Shown here: positions 33,263 through 43,836 of the stretch, one piece after another | Position numbering within the stretch: position 1 is the stretch's first letter | How the letters are laid out: every line of letters begins with the position of its first letter | NCBI GenBank assembly: GCA_015055945.1 | Contig: SVHH01000001.1 | Coordinates: 62,001 to 126,000 of the forward strand | DNA from: Clostridiales bacterium | GTDB taxonomy: Bacteria > Bacillota > Clostridia > Christensenellales > Borkfalkiaceae | Length of the DNA stretch: 64,000 nt | Direction: 5' to 3' | Notes under the pieces: model-generated | What the model was told of the DNA's origin: nothing | Databases searched by the model: none | What the model saw: the letters and a program-made list of their open reading frames with translations, nothing else | Made by a program: the position numbers and the translations under genes

Positions 33263-33320
33263 ACCCGTGGATATCCGATGCTATTAAATATTTCATTCTT
33301 TTTCTCCAAATGTGTTTAAG
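33263..33320. repeat. Direct repeat, copy 2 (orphan start region of the phosphodiesterase)
   Basis: Second copy of the 58-bp repeat. It still encodes MKYLIASDI and a Shine-Dalgarno but then runs into element A, so it is a broken 5' gene fragment. Confidence 0.75.
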
Positions 33321-33323
33321 GGG

Positions 33324-34040
33324 TTAGTCGTTAATTAAAGAAAAAACAACTTCGCGTGCGAGCAACAGCCCAGCCGTTGCGGGAACGAAAATCATGCTGG
33401 GCGGAACGGTTCTTCCAGTTGCCTTTTTTTCAGCAAACTCGCTTTGAGTTTGGTCTAAATGATTAGGCTCGTCTGAAAATACAACCTTTATACCTTTAAT
33501 ATTTCTTTGCTTTAATTCTCTGCGCATAACGCGTGCAAGCGGGCAGCCTGAAGTCTTTTCAATATCCGCTACTTTTAAGCGCGTAGGGTCGGTTTTTCCG
33601 CCCGTACCCATGCAAGAAATGACTTTTACTCCTGCTTTTTTTGCTCTTACGATAAGTTCGATTTTAGCCGAAACGGTGTCAACTGCATCGACTATATAAT
33701 CGTACTTTCCTAAATCAAACTCGTCCGCGTTTTCAGGGAGATAAAATACCTTATGACACTCAATTTCTATGTTTGGATTAATGGATAAAAGTCGCTCTTT
33801 TGCGACTTCCACCTTGTCCTTTTCAATCGTAGAAGTAGTTGCGATGATTTGGCGATTTAAGTTAGATTTTGCCACCGTATCATTATCAAAAAGCGCAATT
33901 TTGCCAACACCAGACCTTGCCAGCGCCTCAACGACGTAGCCACCAACTCCGCCTATGCCGAACACGGCAACTGACGAAGATTTTAGAATTTGGAGATTTT
34001 CTTGCCCTATAAGGAGTTTTACCCTATCAAACGATTGCAT
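33324..34040 (-). CDS. tcdA: tRNA threonylcarbamoyladenosine dehydratase TcdA
   Basis: 238 aa from ATG 34040, whose first base overlaps the asnA stop (TAATG). The longer ORF-track start is unsupported. It is an E1-like (ThiF/MoeB) fold with VFGIGGVGGYVVEALARSG nucleotide loop, FDNDTV and a C-terminal FVPATAGLLLA. It cyclises t6A37 of ANN-decoding tRNAs in an ATP-dependent step. Confidence 0.9.
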   Translation of the reverse strand: MQSFDRVKLLIGQENLQILKSSSVAVFGIGGVGGYVVEALARSGVGKIALFDNDTVAKSNLNRQIIATTSTIEKDKVEVAKERLLSINPNIEIECHKVFYLPENADEFDLGKYDYIVDAVDTVSAKIELIVRAKKAGVKVISCMGTGGKTDPTRLKVADIEKTSGCPLARVMRRELKQRNIKGIKVVFSDEPNHLDQTQSEFAEKKATGRTVPPSMIFVPATAGLLLAREVVFSLIND

Positions 34041-35023
34041 TATAAAAGATGAATCCCTTTCTTTGCGTTTTCTTCTATGTTCTCTTCCGACCAAACTGAT
34101 GCTTGAACTTCGCCGATGTGCGCTTTGTTAAGGAAGAACATACAAAGTCTTGACTGACCTATGCCGCCACCGATAGTGAGTGGAAGTTCGCCGTTTAATA
34201 TTCCTTGACAATAAGGGTTATGTAACTTGTCGAGTTCGCCTTTTTTCTTTAACTGTCTAACCAAACTCTTTTCATCTACCCTAATGCCCATTGAAGAAAT
34301 TTCAAGCGCGATACCTAAAACGTCATACCAAAGCAAAAGGTCGCCGTTAAGTTTCCAGTCATCGTAGTCAGCCGCCCTACCGTCGTGCGGAGCACCGTCG
34401 GATAAGTTCCAACCGATTTGATAAATGAAAACTGCACGGTGCTTTTTGGTGATAGCATTTTCCCTTTCCTTTCTAGAAAGTTCGGGATATAACTGTTCTA
34501 ACTCTTTAGTTGAAATAAAGGTTATTTCATCGGGTAAATCGTGAGTGAGAGCGGGATATTTTTTGTTTACCGCAACGCTTAGTTTTTTAAGCGCTTTGTA
34601 GATAGATTTAACCGTCTTTTTAAGGTAAGAAAGTTTTCTATCATTTTTGGTAATAATTTTTTCCCAGTCCCATTGATCGACGTAAACCGAGTGGATAGCG
34701 TCCAAATCTTCATCGCGGCGGATAGCGTTCATATCGGTATAAAGCCCAGTTTCAGGCTCAAAACCGTACTTTGCGAGCGCCATTCTCTTCCATTTAGCGA
34801 GAGATTGAACGATTTCCACTTCCTTTTTCAAGGTTAAAACGTCAAACCTAACCGCACGTTCAAAGCCGTTAAGGTTGTCGTTTAACCCAGTTTCCGGCTG
34901 AACGAAAAGCGGTGCGGATACACGCGTAAGTTTTAACGCCTTTGCAAGATCTCTTTCAAAGGTGTCTTTTATAAACTTGATAGCAATTTCCGTATCAAGT
35001 AAGTTAAGCGTGGATTTATACAT
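34040..35023 (-). CDS. asnA: Aspartate-ammonia ligase (asparagine synthetase A)
   Basis: 327 aa, standard length. Class II aaRS-like fold: APLFVQPETGLNDNL, VYVDQWDWEK, AVFIYQIGW, and GGGIGQSRLCMFFL near the C-terminus. It makes asparagine from aspartate, ATP and ammonia. Two nt after glyA and overlapping tcdA. An asparaginyl-tRNA synthetase is encoded at 60220. Confidence 0.96.
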   Translation of the reverse strand: MYKSTLNLLDTEIAIKFIKDTFERDLAKALKLTRVSAPLFVQPETGLNDNLNGFERAVRFDVLTLKKEVEIVQSLAKWKRMALAKYGFEPETGLYTDMNAIRRDEDLDAIHSVYVDQWDWEKIITKNDRKLSYLKKTVKSIYKALKKLSVAVNKKYPALTHDLPDEITFISTKELEQLYPELSRKERENAITKKHRAVFIYQIGWNLSDGAPHDGRAADYDDWKLNGDLLLWYDVLGIALEISSMGIRVDEKSLVRQLKKKGELDKLHNPYCQGILNGELPLTIGGGIGQSRLCMFFLNKAHIGEVQASVWSEENIEENAKKGIHLL

Positions 35024-35025
35024 TT

Positions 35026-36276
35026 TTATTTAATTGCTCCTTCATAAAGGGGATATTTTTCAATAAGTTTTTTAACTTCAGCACGAACGTAATCAAAGCA
35101 TTCTTCTTTCTTGTTGATAACTTCAGTGATGAGTTCAGCAATCTTTTCGCAATCTGCTTCTTTAAAGCCGCGAGTGGTTACGCTGGGAGTACCGATACGA
35201 ACACCGCTGGTTACGAACGGTTTTTGCTTGTCGAAAGGAATTGCGTTCTTGTTTAAGGTGATGTTTACTTCATCGAGTAAGTGTTCAAGTTCTTTACCAG
35301 TGATGTCTTTATCAGAAAGGTCTAAGAGCATCAAGTGGTTATCAGTACCGCCTGAAACTAACTTAACACCAAGTGATAAGAACTTTTCACTCATAGCCTT
35401 AGCGTTCTTCAAGATTTGAGTTTGATATTCCTTAAATTCGGGCTTTAACGCTTCGCCGAAAGCAATTGCTTTTGCAGCGATAATGTGCATTAAAGGACCA
35501 CCTTGTGTTCCGGGGAACACTGCCTTATCGATAGCCTTTGCGTACTCTTCTTTACACAAAATCATACCGCCTCTTGGTCCTCTTAAAGTCTTGTGAGTGG
35601 TGGTAGTTACGAAATCAGCGTAAGGTACGGGGCTGGGATGAAGTCCAGTTGCAACAAGACCAGCGATGTGCGCGATGTCAACCATCATATAGCAGCCTGC
35701 TTTGTCGCAAATTTCTCTAATTCTCTTAAAATCTAAAATTCTAGGATATGCACTTGCGCCACATACGAAAATTTTGGGTTTAACTTCCAAAACTTGTTGT
35801 TCTAAATCATCGTAATCAATTGCACCGGTTTCTTCCTTTACGCCGTAACCAACAGCGTTAAAGTATTTACCAGAAACGGCAACGGGGCTACCGTGGGTTA
35901 AGTGTCCGCCGTGAGCAAGGCTCATACCCATAATGGTATCACCGGGTTGTAAAACTGCAAAGTAAACTGCAAAGTTAGCGTTTGCGCCACTGTGGGGTTG
36001 AACGTTTGCGTGTTCAGCACCGAAAAGTTGTTTTGCACGTTCAATTGCAAGTTTTTCCACGATATCAACATATTGACAACCGCCGTAATATCTGTGTTCG
36101 GGGTAACCTTCAGCATACTTGTTGGTAAGCATACTGCCTGCTGCGATCATAACGTTTTCAGAAACGAAGTTTTCGCTTGCAATAAGTTCAATGTTGTTTC
36201 TTTGTCTAGTAAGTTCTTTTTGCAAACCTTCGTAAACTTCGGGGTCTGCGAGTTTGATGGAAGTTAAATCAATCAT
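35026..36276 (-). CDS. glyA: Serine hydroxymethyltransferase GlyA
   Basis: 416 aa, typical length. IELIASENF near the N-terminus and [14 protein letters not shown], with the PLP-binding Lys, are diagnostic. It interconverts serine and glycine and supplies 5,10-methylene-tetrahydrofolate, which TrmFO (40374) also uses. Good Shine-Dalgarno (aaggag). First gene of the glyA-asnA-tcdA run. Confidence 0.98.
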   Translation of the reverse strand: MIDLTSIKLADPEVYEGLQKELTRQRNNIELIASENFVSENVMIAAGSMLTNKYAEGYPEHRYYGGCQYVDIVEKLAIERAKQLFGAEHANVQPHSGANANFAVYFAVLQPGDTIMGMSLAHGGHLTHGSPVAVSGKYFNAVGYGVKEETGAIDYDDLEQQVLEVKPKIFVCGASAYPRILDFKRIREICDKAGCYMMVDIAHIAGLVATGLHPSPVPYADFVTTTTHKTLRGPRGGMILCKEEYAKAIDKAVFPGTQGGPLMHIIAAKAIAFGEALKPEFKEYQTQILKNAKAMSEKFLSLGVKLVSGGTDNHLMLLDLSDKDITGKELEHLLDEVNITLNKNAIPFDKQKPFVTSGVRIGTPSVTTRGFKEADCEKIAELITEVINKKEECFDYVRAEVKKLIEKYPLYEGAIK

Positions 36277-36345
36277 TTTATGTTTTCTCCTTTTGTTTTT
36301 AAGGTTGATTTTTTCTTGTTTTGTTTTTTAAAATCGTTCTAATAA

Positions 36346-36397
36346 ACGCATATTCTCAATGGGTTTTGAGAGTATTGCGCCGTAGAAGACGCTTTTT
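36346..36397. repeat. Partial copy of the palindrome element beside copy B
   Basis: Short version of copy B. gggttttgagagtattgcg (36361-36379) and the following cg-agaagacgctt are nearly identical to 36476-36508. Its own inverted half (cgcatattctcaa) precedes it, giving a mini-hairpin. Confidence 0.55.
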
Positions 36398-36407
36398 TAA
36401 CTTTATT

Positions 36408-36513
36408 AATAAGCGTATAATGCAAGCAAGGCTTTCAAAATCCCCTGAAGACAATAGCATGCATATTGACGATGGGGTTTTGAGAGTATTGCGCCGCAGA
36501 AGACGCTTGTTAG
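36408..36513. repeat. Imperfect-palindrome intergenic element, copy B
   Basis: 106 bp between trxA and glyA. Arms taataagcgt / acgcttgtta, an interior gcaagcaagg / agtattgcg, a strong tcaaaatcccc / ggggttttga stem and an inner caata...tattg hairpin around gcatgca. Same layout as copies A and C. It begins right after the trxA stop codon. Confidence 0.6.
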
Positions 36514-36833
36514 ATGTGTTTAATTATCATGGATGCAAGATTATCTTTAGTATTAAGCCCAACTGACTTTTCTTTTAATTCGCCGTTTTTGAACACAACT
36601 AGCGTTGGGATAGACATAATACCGTATCTCATAGCGAGTTCGCCAACTTGGTCAACGTCAACTTTTATTACTTGTGCCTTTTCCCCTACTTCTTCAGCGA
36701 ATTCGTGAAGAATAGGCGCTTGCATTTTGCAAGGACCGCACCAGGTTGCGTAAAAATCAACGAGAGTGGGTTTATCATCACTAATAATGGTATCAAATTC
36801 TTCAATTGTGAAAACTTCTTTTACTTCAGTCAT
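36510..36833 (-). CDS. trxA: Thioredoxin
   Basis: 107 aa with the redox motif WCGPC (YATWCGPCKMQAP) and the cis-Pro loop GIMSIPTLVVF. General disulfide reductant. Overlaps the preceding rseC-like gene by 8 nt, so the two are co-translated. Confidence 0.97.
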   Translation of the reverse strand: MTEVKEVFTIEEFDTIISDDKPTLVDFYATWCGPCKMQAPILHEFAEEVGEKAQVIKVDVDQVGELAMRYGIMSIPTLVVFKNGELKEKSVGLNTKDNLASMIIKHI

Positions 36834-37254
36834 TTTCTTCTCCTTCTATTTTCTTTTCTATAGCGACTATTTCTGGGCTAAACTTAACCGAGTTTTTTAA
36901 CTTTTTATCAATAATCGCCAAAATAGTATACCACAAAACTATAGAAATTACGCTCAAGATAAGCATATAAATTTCTTGACCGATAAACGCGTAAGTAACG
37001 ACAGCGGAAAGACCGATTAAGATAAGCGGAACTAAAAAGGCTAAGATTGCGCCCAAAAGTTTGGTGTTTTCTTTATTTTCAATGATAACTTGATCACCTA
37101 CGACAGCCCCTAACTTATTTTTTGCGCGGAAGTCTATGCTAGACGCGTTTTTTGGAAACAAGCACATCCCACACTTACTGCATTCGTCTTTTTTATCCAC
37201 TTTTACCACGGCGTACTTGCCGTCAAGTTTTGTAACTAACCCTATTTCTTTCAT
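36826..37254 (-). CDS. RseC/MucC-family membrane protein
   Basis: 142 aa. A cytoplasmic N-terminal part has a CSKCGMC cysteine cluster (around residue 25), followed by two membrane helices (about 66-90 and 96-114). In proteobacteria RseC is linked to Rnf and to reduction of SoxR. Here it sits beside thioredoxin, and the Rnf operon is 9 kb away, so a redox role is plausible but inferred. Confidence 0.82.
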   Translation of the reverse strand: MKEIGLVTKLDGKYAVVKVDKKDECSKCGMCLFPKNASSIDFRAKNKLGAVVGDQVIIENKENTKLLGAILAFLVPLILIGLSAVVTYAFIGQEIYMLILSVISIVLWYTILAIIDKKLKNSVKFSPEIVAIEKKIEGEEND

Positions 37255-37259
37255 AGTTT

Positions 37260-38513
37260 TTAAGCCTTTTCAAGAAAACTCTTTACTTGGTCAAATTCAA
37301 CCGTTTGTTCGCTGCCGTCAGCCATCTTCTTAATCTTAACCTTACCTTCAGCAAGTTCGTTTGAGCCGATAACCGCAACGAATTCCGCACCGATTTTATC
37401 CGCGTACTTAAATTGTGCTTTAATACCCCTGCCCATATGATCACAATCGCAAGCGATACCGCTATTTCTTAAGGTTGAAACGAGTTCAAACGCTTTAACT
37501 GCTTCGGCTTCGCCCATAGGTGCAAAGTAAATTTTAACTTTGTTGGGGTTTTCAATCTTTACGCCAGTGTTTTCTAAAAGCAATAAAATTCTTTCAATAC
37601 CAACTGCAAAACCGATACCAGGCGTATCCGTACCACCGAGTTCTTTAATAAGTCCGTCGTATCTACCGCCGCCGCAAACAGTGCCTTGCGCGCCGATATT
37701 TTCTGAAACGAATTCAAAAACAGTTCTAGTATAATAATCAAGTCCACGAACGATGTTGGGATTGATTTTATATTCAACGCCTACCGCATCGAGAAGTTTT
37801 TTAACCGTTTCTAAGTGATTAGAACAATCGTCGCAAATATAATCTAAAATCTTGGGTGCACCTTCGGTAATCTTCTTGCACTCGTCGTTCTTGCAATCGA
37901 GAATTCTAAGCGGGTTTTTATTAAGTCTATCCTTACAGAGCGGACAGAGTTTTTCGTAATTTTGGTTTAAATATGCCTTTAGGGCATTTTCATACTCTTT
38001 TCTACAAGTTTTACAACCGATGCTGTTGATGTAAAGAGTTATATTTTTAACGCCAGCCTTTTCCAAAAAAGTCTTTGCTAAAAGTATAGTTTCCGCATCG
38101 ATATCGGGCGAATACGAGCCTAAGAATTCAACGCCGAACTGGTGGAATTCTCTAAGTCTACCCGCTTGCGGTCTTTCATATCTAAAACACGGTGTGATGT
38201 AGAAAAATTTAGCGGGTAGCGCTGAGTTCACAAGCCCGTTTTCAACGAAAGCGCGCGCAATACCAGCAGTGCCTTCGGGTTTTAAGGTAATGCTTCTATC
38301 CCCCTTATCTAAAAAGGTATACATTTCCTTATTAACGATGTCGGTTGTTTCGCCTACGCCACGAAGAAAAACTTCGGTATGTTCAAAAGTAGGTGTTCTA
38401 ATTTCTTGCGCGCCGAAAACCCTTGCGGTTTCCCTTGCCACTTTTTCAATAAACTGCCACTTATAACTTTCTTGGGGCAAAACGTCTTTTGTTCCTTTGG
38501 GTATATTTATCAT
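37260..38513 (-). CDS. hisS: Histidyl-tRNA synthetase
   Basis: 417 aa class II synthetase. Motif 2 region FRYERPQAGRLREFHQFGVE, the histidine-specific RGLDYYTRTVFE, GGRYDGL and motif 3 GIGFAVGIERI are all present. A Cys-rich stretch around 165-215 (CKTCRKEY, CPLCKDR, CDDCSNH) resembles a zinc-binding insertion. Between hslU and rseC; no T-box leader is seen. Confidence 0.97.
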   Translation of the reverse strand: MINIPKGTKDVLPQESYKWQFIEKVARETARVFGAQEIRTPTFEHTEVFLRGVGETTDIVNKEMYTFLDKGDRSITLKPEGTAGIARAFVENGLVNSALPAKFFYITPCFRYERPQAGRLREFHQFGVEFLGSYSPDIDAETILLAKTFLEKAGVKNITLYINSIGCKTCRKEYENALKAYLNQNYEKLCPLCKDRLNKNPLRILDCKNDECKKITEGAPKILDYICDDCSNHLETVKKLLDAVGVEYKINPNIVRGLDYYTRTVFEFVSENIGAQGTVCGGGRYDGLIKELGGTDTPGIGFAVGIERILLLLENTGVKIENPNKVKIYFAPMGEAEAVKAFELVSTLRNSGIACDCDHMGRGIKAQFKYADKIGAEFVAVIGSNELAEGKVKIKKMADGSEQTVEFDQVKSFLEKA

Positions 38514-38525
38514 TTTACAAAGTCC

Positions 38526-39833
38526 TTAGAGTATATATTTTTTCAAATCTTTAGTTTTGGTGTCGCCACCGAGTTTGTTAATAACGTAATCTTTATCAAT
38601 AACAACTTCTTTTTCACTATCGCCGCACGCTTCAAACGAAATTTCTTCAATAAGGTTTTCCATAACCGTATGAAGTCTTCTTGCACCGATATCTTCACGC
38701 GTTGCGTTCATATCTTCTGAAATACGCGCAATTTCACTGATTGCTTCATCGGTAAACTTTAAGTCCACGCCGTCAACTTTCAAAAGGGTTGCGTATTGCA
38801 AAGTGATTGCGTTTTGGGGTGTGGTTAAAATTTTGATAAAGTCTTCTCTAGTTAAACTGTTGAGTTCAACGAGAATAGGAAATCTGCCTTGAAGTTCGGG
38901 GATAAGGTCGCTTACCTTTGAAACGTGGAACGCACCCGCTGCTATAAAGAGAATATAATCGGTCTTGATAGCGCCGTACTTAGTCATAACGGTTGAGCCT
39001 TCAACGATAGGTAAAATATCGCGCTGAACGCCTTCTCTAGAAACGTCTTGTCCGCCGCCCTTAGAGCCTTTTGCGGCAATCTTATCGATTTCATCGATAA
39101 AGATTATACCTTCGTTTTCCGCACGGCGAATTGCTTCTTCGTTAACAGAATCGTTGTCGATAAGTTTATCGGCTTCTTCTTGTAAAAGAATTTTTCTTGC
39201 TTCCTTTACGGAGAGTTTTCTTTTCTTTTTCTTCTTGGGCATCATATCGCCGAAGATTGAGCCGATTGAAATTTCCGCGCCGCCCGGAACAAGTTCCATA
39301 GGCTTAGGATTATCCACTATTTCTACTTCGATAACTTCGTTATCGTAATATCCTTTCTTTAACCCTTCTAAGATGTTTTTTTCAAAGATATCTTGAGGAG
39401 TTTCGCCCCTATCTAAGCGGCGAACTTCAGCCAAAATTTTAACGAGTTTAGTGTCGACAACCGCGCCCGCCTTTTCAGTAACTTTGTTAAAGCGTTCTTC
39501 TTTAACGAGTCTAACCGAACATTCAACGAGATCGCGAATCATTGATTCAACGTCTCTACCAACGTAACCGACTTCGGTATATTTGGTTGCTTCAACCTTA
39601 ACGAAAGGTGCTGAAACTAACTTTGCAAGTCTTCTTGCAATTTCCGTTTTACCTACGCCCGTAGGTCCTTTCATAATGATGTTCTTGGGCGTAATTTCTT
39701 CCATTTCCGCAGCGGAAAGTTGACTTCTTCTATATCTATTTCTAAGCGCAATAGCAACCGCCTTTTTTGCGCCGTCTTGCCCGATAATGTATTTATCGAG
39801 TTCAGTAACTATTTGTTTAGGGCTTAAATTCAT
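38526..39833 (-). CDS. hslU: HslU, ATPase of the HslUV protease
   Basis: 435 aa AAA+ protein. Walker [10 protein letters not shown] near residue 55, Walker [10 protein letters not shown]-domain between them, C-terminal [12 protein letters not shown]. It unfolds substrates for HslV. Eleven nt after hslV. Confidence 0.97.
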   Translation of the reverse strand: MNLSPKQIVTELDKYIIGQDGAKKAVAIALRNRYRRSQLSAAEMEEITPKNIIMKGPTGVGKTEIARRLAKLVSAPFVKVEATKYTEVGYVGRDVESMIRDLVECSVRLVKEERFNKVTEKAGAVVDTKLVKILAEVRRLDRGETPQDIFEKNILEGLKKGYYDNEVIEVEIVDNPKPMELVPGGAEISIGSIFGDMMPKKKKKRKLSVKEARKILLQEEADKLIDNDSVNEEAIRRAENEGIIFIDEIDKIAAKGSKGGGQDVSREGVQRDILPIVEGSTVMTKYGAIKTDYILFIAAGAFHVSKVSDLIPELQGRFPILVELNSLTREDFIKILTTPQNAITLQYATLLKVDGVDLKFTDEAISEIARISEDMNATREDIGARRLHTVMENLIEEISFEACGDSEKEVVIDKDYVINKLGGDTKTKDLKKYIL

Positions 39834-39844
39834 TTTTCTCCCCC

Positions 39845-40381
39845 TTATAAAACTTCACAAGTGATATTGTCGTTAGTGAAAACGCAAATTTCGCTTGCAA
39901 TTTTGAGTGATTTTTTAACGATTTCTTCGGCAGAATAATCGGTTTCTTGACGGAGTGCGCGTGCCGCTGCAAGCGCATAATTTCCGCCGCTGCCGATAGC
40001 GCATACGCCGCCGTCCGGCTCGATAACTTCACCCGTACCTGAAACGATTAAGAGCGTGTCTTTATCCGCAGTAATCATCATCGCTTCTAACTTTCTTGCC
40101 TTGTCAGTTCTCCAAAGTTCAGCAAGTTCAACCGCGCTTCTCATCAAATTACCAGAGTATTTGTTAAGCATTTCTTCAAAGCGTTCTGAAAGTGAAAATG
40201 CGTCAGCAACAGAGCCGGCAAAGCCCAAAATAACCTTGCCGTCGTAAATTCTTCTTACCTTTACGGCGTTGTTCTTAAAAATAACCGATTGTGAAAGGGT
40301 AACTTGACCGTCGCCCGCAATCGCTGTTTTTCCGTCCTTTTTAACGGCACAAATCGTAGTGCCCATAAATTGATTACTCAA
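39845..40381 (-). CDS. hslV: HslV, peptidase of the HslUV protease
   Basis: 178 aa Ntn-hydrolase. The conserved TTICAV ... AGDGQVT block is at the N-terminus, but it is preceded by MSNQFMG. In most HslV proteins the catalytic Thr directly follows the initiator Met. The extension resembles Bacillus CodW, which uses an N-terminal Ser after Met removal, so Ser2 may be the nucleophile here. The start overlaps the trmFO stop by 8 nt. Confidence 0.95.
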   Translation of the reverse strand: MSNQFMGTTICAVKKDGKTAIAGDGQVTLSQSVIFKNNAVKVRRIYDGKVILGFAGSVADAFSLSERFEEMLNKYSGNLMRSAVELAELWRTDKARKLEAMMITADKDTLLIVSGTGEVIEPDGGVCAIGSGGNYALAAARALRQETDYSAEEIVKKSLKIASEICVFTNDNITCEVL

Positions 40382-41684
40382 TTTCCATATCCTCCTTAAA
40401 ACGAGAAATTTCTGCTAAACTTCTTTCAGCCTGAGCGCGCTTTCTCTCCGCCTTATCCCTTATAATTCTATCCATAGGCGGAAGTATACCGAAGTTTGCG
40501 TTCATCGGTTGAAAGTCTTTATTTTCAGTAGTAATATATTTTGCAAGCGAGCCGAGAACGGTTTTATCACTGACCGTTTCCACCTTTTCGCCGTTTAACT
40601 TTTTGCTTAAGTATAAGGCTGCCATCAAGCCGCTTGCCGCGCTTTCCACGTACCCTTCAACGCCGGTTATTTGACCAGCAAAGTAAACCTTGTCATGCTC
40701 TTTTAGAGAGTAATCGGGGTTTAATACTTTAGGTGAATTTATAAAGGTGTTTCTATGCATTACGCCGTATCTGAAATATTCGGCGTTTTTTAGTGCGGGG
40801 ATAAGCGAAAATACCCTTTTTTGTTCGCCCCATAAAAGATTTGTTTGAAAACCGACCATATTATACATAATTCCATCGGCATCTTCTTTCCTGAGTTGCA
40901 AACAAGCGTAAGCCCATCTACCAGTCTTTGGGTCGGTAAGCCCAACGGGTTTTAACGGTCCAAAACGGAGCGTGTCAAGTCCGCGTTCAGCCATAACTTC
41001 AACGGGCATACAGCCTTCAAAAACCGCAGAGTTTTCAAACCCGTGAAGTTCCGCCCTTTTAGCACTGCGGAGCGCGTCCATAAACGCTAAATATTCTTCT
41101 TTATTCATAGGACAGTTGATATGATCACCGTTGCCTTTATCGTACCTATCGCCAAAGAAGGCGTTTTCCATATCGATGCTGTCGAATTCTATAATAGGTG
41201 CGGACGCGTCGTAAAAAGATAGCCCGTCCCCTACTAAAGTTTTTATGTTTTGAGAAAGTTTTTCAGTGGTTAAAGGTCCGCTTGCAATAATCGTGTATTC
41301 ATCGGTGTCAATATCGGTAACTTCTTCACTGATATGCTCGATGTTTTCTTCTTCCTTTAACTTATTCGTAATATATTCTGCAAACTTTTCTCTATCAACC
41401 GCCAAAGCGTTACCCGCGGGAACTCTAGTTTTATCCGCCGCATCAATAACGAGCGAACCGAGCAAGCGCATTTCTTCTTTTAGTAATCCTGCCGCGTTGC
41501 CGTAAACGTCGTTGCTCTTTAATGAGTTAGAGCAAACGAGTTCCGCATATTTATCGCTTTTGTGAGCGGGTGTCTTTTGTAAGGGCTTAATGTCGTAAAG
41601 AGCGACTTTTACACCCCTTTTTGCTAATTGATAAGCGGCTTCTGCACCAGCGAGCCCGCCGCCGATTATTTTAACCTTTTGCAT
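40374..41684 (-). CDS. trmFO: Folate-dependent tRNA U54 methyltransferase TrmFO
   Basis: 436 aa flavoprotein. FAD motif [15 protein letters not shown] at the N-terminus, [24 protein letters not shown]. It forms 5-methyluridine at position 54 of tRNA from methylene-tetrahydrofolate. Overlaps topA by 14 nt, the usual Firmicutes arrangement. Confidence 0.97.
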   Translation of the reverse strand: MQKVKIIGGGLAGAEAAYQLAKRGVKVALYDIKPLQKTPAHKSDKYAELVCSNSLKSNDVYGNAAGLLKEEMRLLGSLVIDAADKTRVPAGNALAVDREKFAEYITNKLKEEENIEHISEEVTDIDTDEYTIIASGPLTTEKLSQNIKTLVGDGLSFYDASAPIIEFDSIDMENAFFGDRYDKGNGDHINCPMNKEEYLAFMDALRSAKRAELHGFENSAVFEGCMPVEVMAERGLDTLRFGPLKPVGLTDPKTGRWAYACLQLRKEDADGIMYNMVGFQTNLLWGEQKRVFSLIPALKNAEYFRYGVMHRNTFINSPKVLNPDYSLKEHDKVYFAGQITGVEGYVESAASGLMAALYLSKKLNGEKVETVSDKTVLGSLAKYITTENKDFQPMNANFGILPPMDRIIRDKAERKRAQAERSLAEISRFKEDMEIE

Positions 41685-43836
41685 TTTGTCCGTGTTTACA
41701 TTTTTTATTCGAGCACTTAACTACGCCGTCAACTTCGATTAGGTAGTGTCCGCACTCTTCGCACTTTTTACCAGTGGGAATATCCCAACTCATAAACTTA
41801 CAATTAGGATAGCCAGAGCAGCCGTAGAAAGTTTTTCCGCCGCGACTGGTCATCTTCTTGGTTTCTCTACCACATTCGGGGCAAATACCAACGCTTTCAG
41901 TCATACTAACAGTGTGCTTGCAAGTGGGATAATTTGAACAAGCAAGGAATTTACCAAACTTACCTTCCCTTTCAACCATCATACCGCCGCACTTGGGGCA
42001 AATTTTATCGGTAGGAATAGTTACCTTTTCATTTACCGCCTTGATGTTTTGGCAAGCGGGATAATTTGAGCAAGCGTAATAGTTGCCATAGCGACCGCTG
42101 TTGATAATCATAGGTGCGCCGCACTTTTCACACACCACGTCGGTAAGTTTTGCGTTTTGCAATTTCTTGTTAAAGGGTGCGTAGAAGTCGGCAATAAGTT
42201 TATGCCAGTCCTTTCCGCCTTCGCCTATATCGTCGAGTGCGGTTTCCATTCTTGCCGTGAAAGATATTTCCATAATATCGGCAAAATACTTAACCAAAAA
42301 GTCGATAAGGTCGTAACTTATGTCGTTAGGAACTAGATATTTCTTTTCCTTTCTAACGTACTCACGCTTTTTGTCTGAAAGTTTAGCCATAATGGTTGCG
42401 TAAGTAGACGGTCTGCCGATGCCCTTGTCTTCCATGCTCTTGATAAGTGATGCTTCAGTATAGCGCACGGGGGGCTTTGTGAATTTTTGTTCTTTATTAA
42501 GTTGAAGAAGATTTAACAATTCGCCGTTAGATAGTACGGGAAGAAGTGCGTTTCCACTCTCTTCATCTTCTTCTTTTTTAGTGTCGTCATAAACGGCAAG
42601 ATAACCCTTAAATAACAAAGTTTTACCGCTAGTTTTGAAAGTGTATTCGTCCGCGGCTACGTCAACTGACACGCTGTCGTATTTTGCTTCAGCCATTTGC
42701 GATGCAATAAAGCGTTCGTAAATGAGTTTATATAACTTAAATTGATTTTTATCGAGTATACCTTGAACGCTTTCGGGCGTTTTGTTGATGTCGATAGGTC
42801 TAATTGCTTCGTGCGCGTCTTGCGCGTCCTTTTTAGAGCGGTAAACGTTGGGTTTTGCAGGCACGAACTCACTTCCGTAAGTTTTTGCGATAAAATCGCG
42901 CGCGTCCTTTTGTGCTTCGGCTGAAATTCTAACCGAGTCCGTTCTCATATAGGTAATGAGTGCCACATGACCCTTTGGTGTTTCAACACCTTCGTAAAGT
43001 CTTTGCGCAATTTGCATTACTTGCGGTGCGGTAAGGTTAAGCCTAATAGAGCCGTCTTGTTGCAAGGTTGAAGTGATATAAGGTGCGGGCGCGTGTGATT
43101 TTTGAACGGCTTTCTTTACGTTCTTAACGTAAAACTGTGCACTCTTAAGTACGCTTTCAACGCCGTCCGCTTCTTCTTTAGAAGAAGGTTTATACTTCTT
43201 TCCAGCCTTTTCGGTAAGTAACACCTTAAACGCGCTTTTGCCGTTAGGTTGAACGTCCGCCTTTAAGTTCCAGTATTCTTGGGGCTTAAAGTTCATAATT
43301 TCACGCTCTCTATCGACAACCATTTTAAGGGCAACCGATTGAACTCTACCAGCGGATAAGTTTTCGTTTAGTCTTGAACTTGCCGCGGGTGAAATGCTAT
43401 AACCCACTATTCTATCGAGAACGCGGCGCGCTTGTTGTGCATCAACCAAGTTTTTATCAATCTTTCTGGGATTTGCAAGCGCTGCTTTTACGGCTTTTTC
43501 AGAAATTTCGTTAAACTCAATTCTATTAACGTCGTTTTCATCAAGACCTAAAACTTCCGCCAAGTGCCAAGATATTGCTTCACCTTCTCTATCCGGGTCG
43601 GTTGCAAGATATACTTTATCGGCTTTTTTAGCCAAAGTTTCAAGTCTTTTAATGTCTTGCTTTTTTTCGGGCGCAACAACGTAGTGCGGCTCGAAATTGT
43701 TAGAAATGCTTATCCCCATATAGTTAACGGGCAAATCTCTAACGTGCCCTTTAGACGCGTCAACCTTATAATCGCCCTTTAAGAATTTTTCAATGGTTTT
43801 TGCCTTGTGTGGAGATTCCACGATAATAAGTTGCAT
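41671..43836 (-). CDS. topA: DNA topoisomerase I (type IA)
   Basis: 721 aa. Toprim domain (IIVESPHKAKTIEKFL, DPDREGEAISWH), active-site Tyr in TYMRTDSVR, GRPSTYATIM, then four C-terminal zinc-ribbon repeats (CEKCGAP, CPKCGGM, CPECGRE, CEECGHY with paired CxxxxC halves). It relaxes negative supercoils. Directly abuts dprA. Confidence 0.98.
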   Translation of the reverse strand: MQLIIVESPHKAKTIEKFLKGDYKVDASKGHVRDLPVNYMGISISNNFEPHYVVAPEKKQDIKRLETLAKKADKVYLATDPDREGEAISWHLAEVLGLDENDVNRIEFNEISEKAVKAALANPRKIDKNLVDAQQARRVLDRIVGYSISPAASSRLNENLSAGRVQSVALKMVVDREREIMNFKPQEYWNLKADVQPNGKSAFKVLLTEKAGKKYKPSSKEEADGVESVLKSAQFYVKNVKKAVQKSHAPAPYITSTLQQDGSIRLNLTAPQVMQIAQRLYEGVETPKGHVALITYMRTDSVRISAEAQKDARDFIAKTYGSEFVPAKPNVYRSKKDAQDAHEAIRPIDINKTPESVQGILDKNQFKLYKLIYERFIASQMAEAKYDSVSVDVAADEYTFKTSGKTLLFKGYLAVYDDTKKEEDEESGNALLPVLSNGELLNLLQLNKEQKFTKPPVRYTEASLIKSMEDKGIGRPSTYATIMAKLSDKKREYVRKEKKYLVPNDISYDLIDFLVKYFADIMEISFTARMETALDDIGEGGKDWHKLIADFYAPFNKKLQNAKLTDVVCEKCGAPMIINSGRYGNYYACSNYPACQNIKAVNEKVTIPTDKICPKCGGMMVEREGKFGKFLACSNYPTCKHTVSMTESVGICPECGRETKKMTSRGGKTFYGCSGYPNCKFMSWDIPTGKKCEECGHYLIEVDGVVKCSNKKCKHGQNAKG

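Noticed and set aside
37200-38600. T-box leader for hisS (and for asnS at 61611)
   Set aside because: hisS lies 12 nt after hslU and the asnS upstream gap shows neither a T-box sequence nor a specifier stem.
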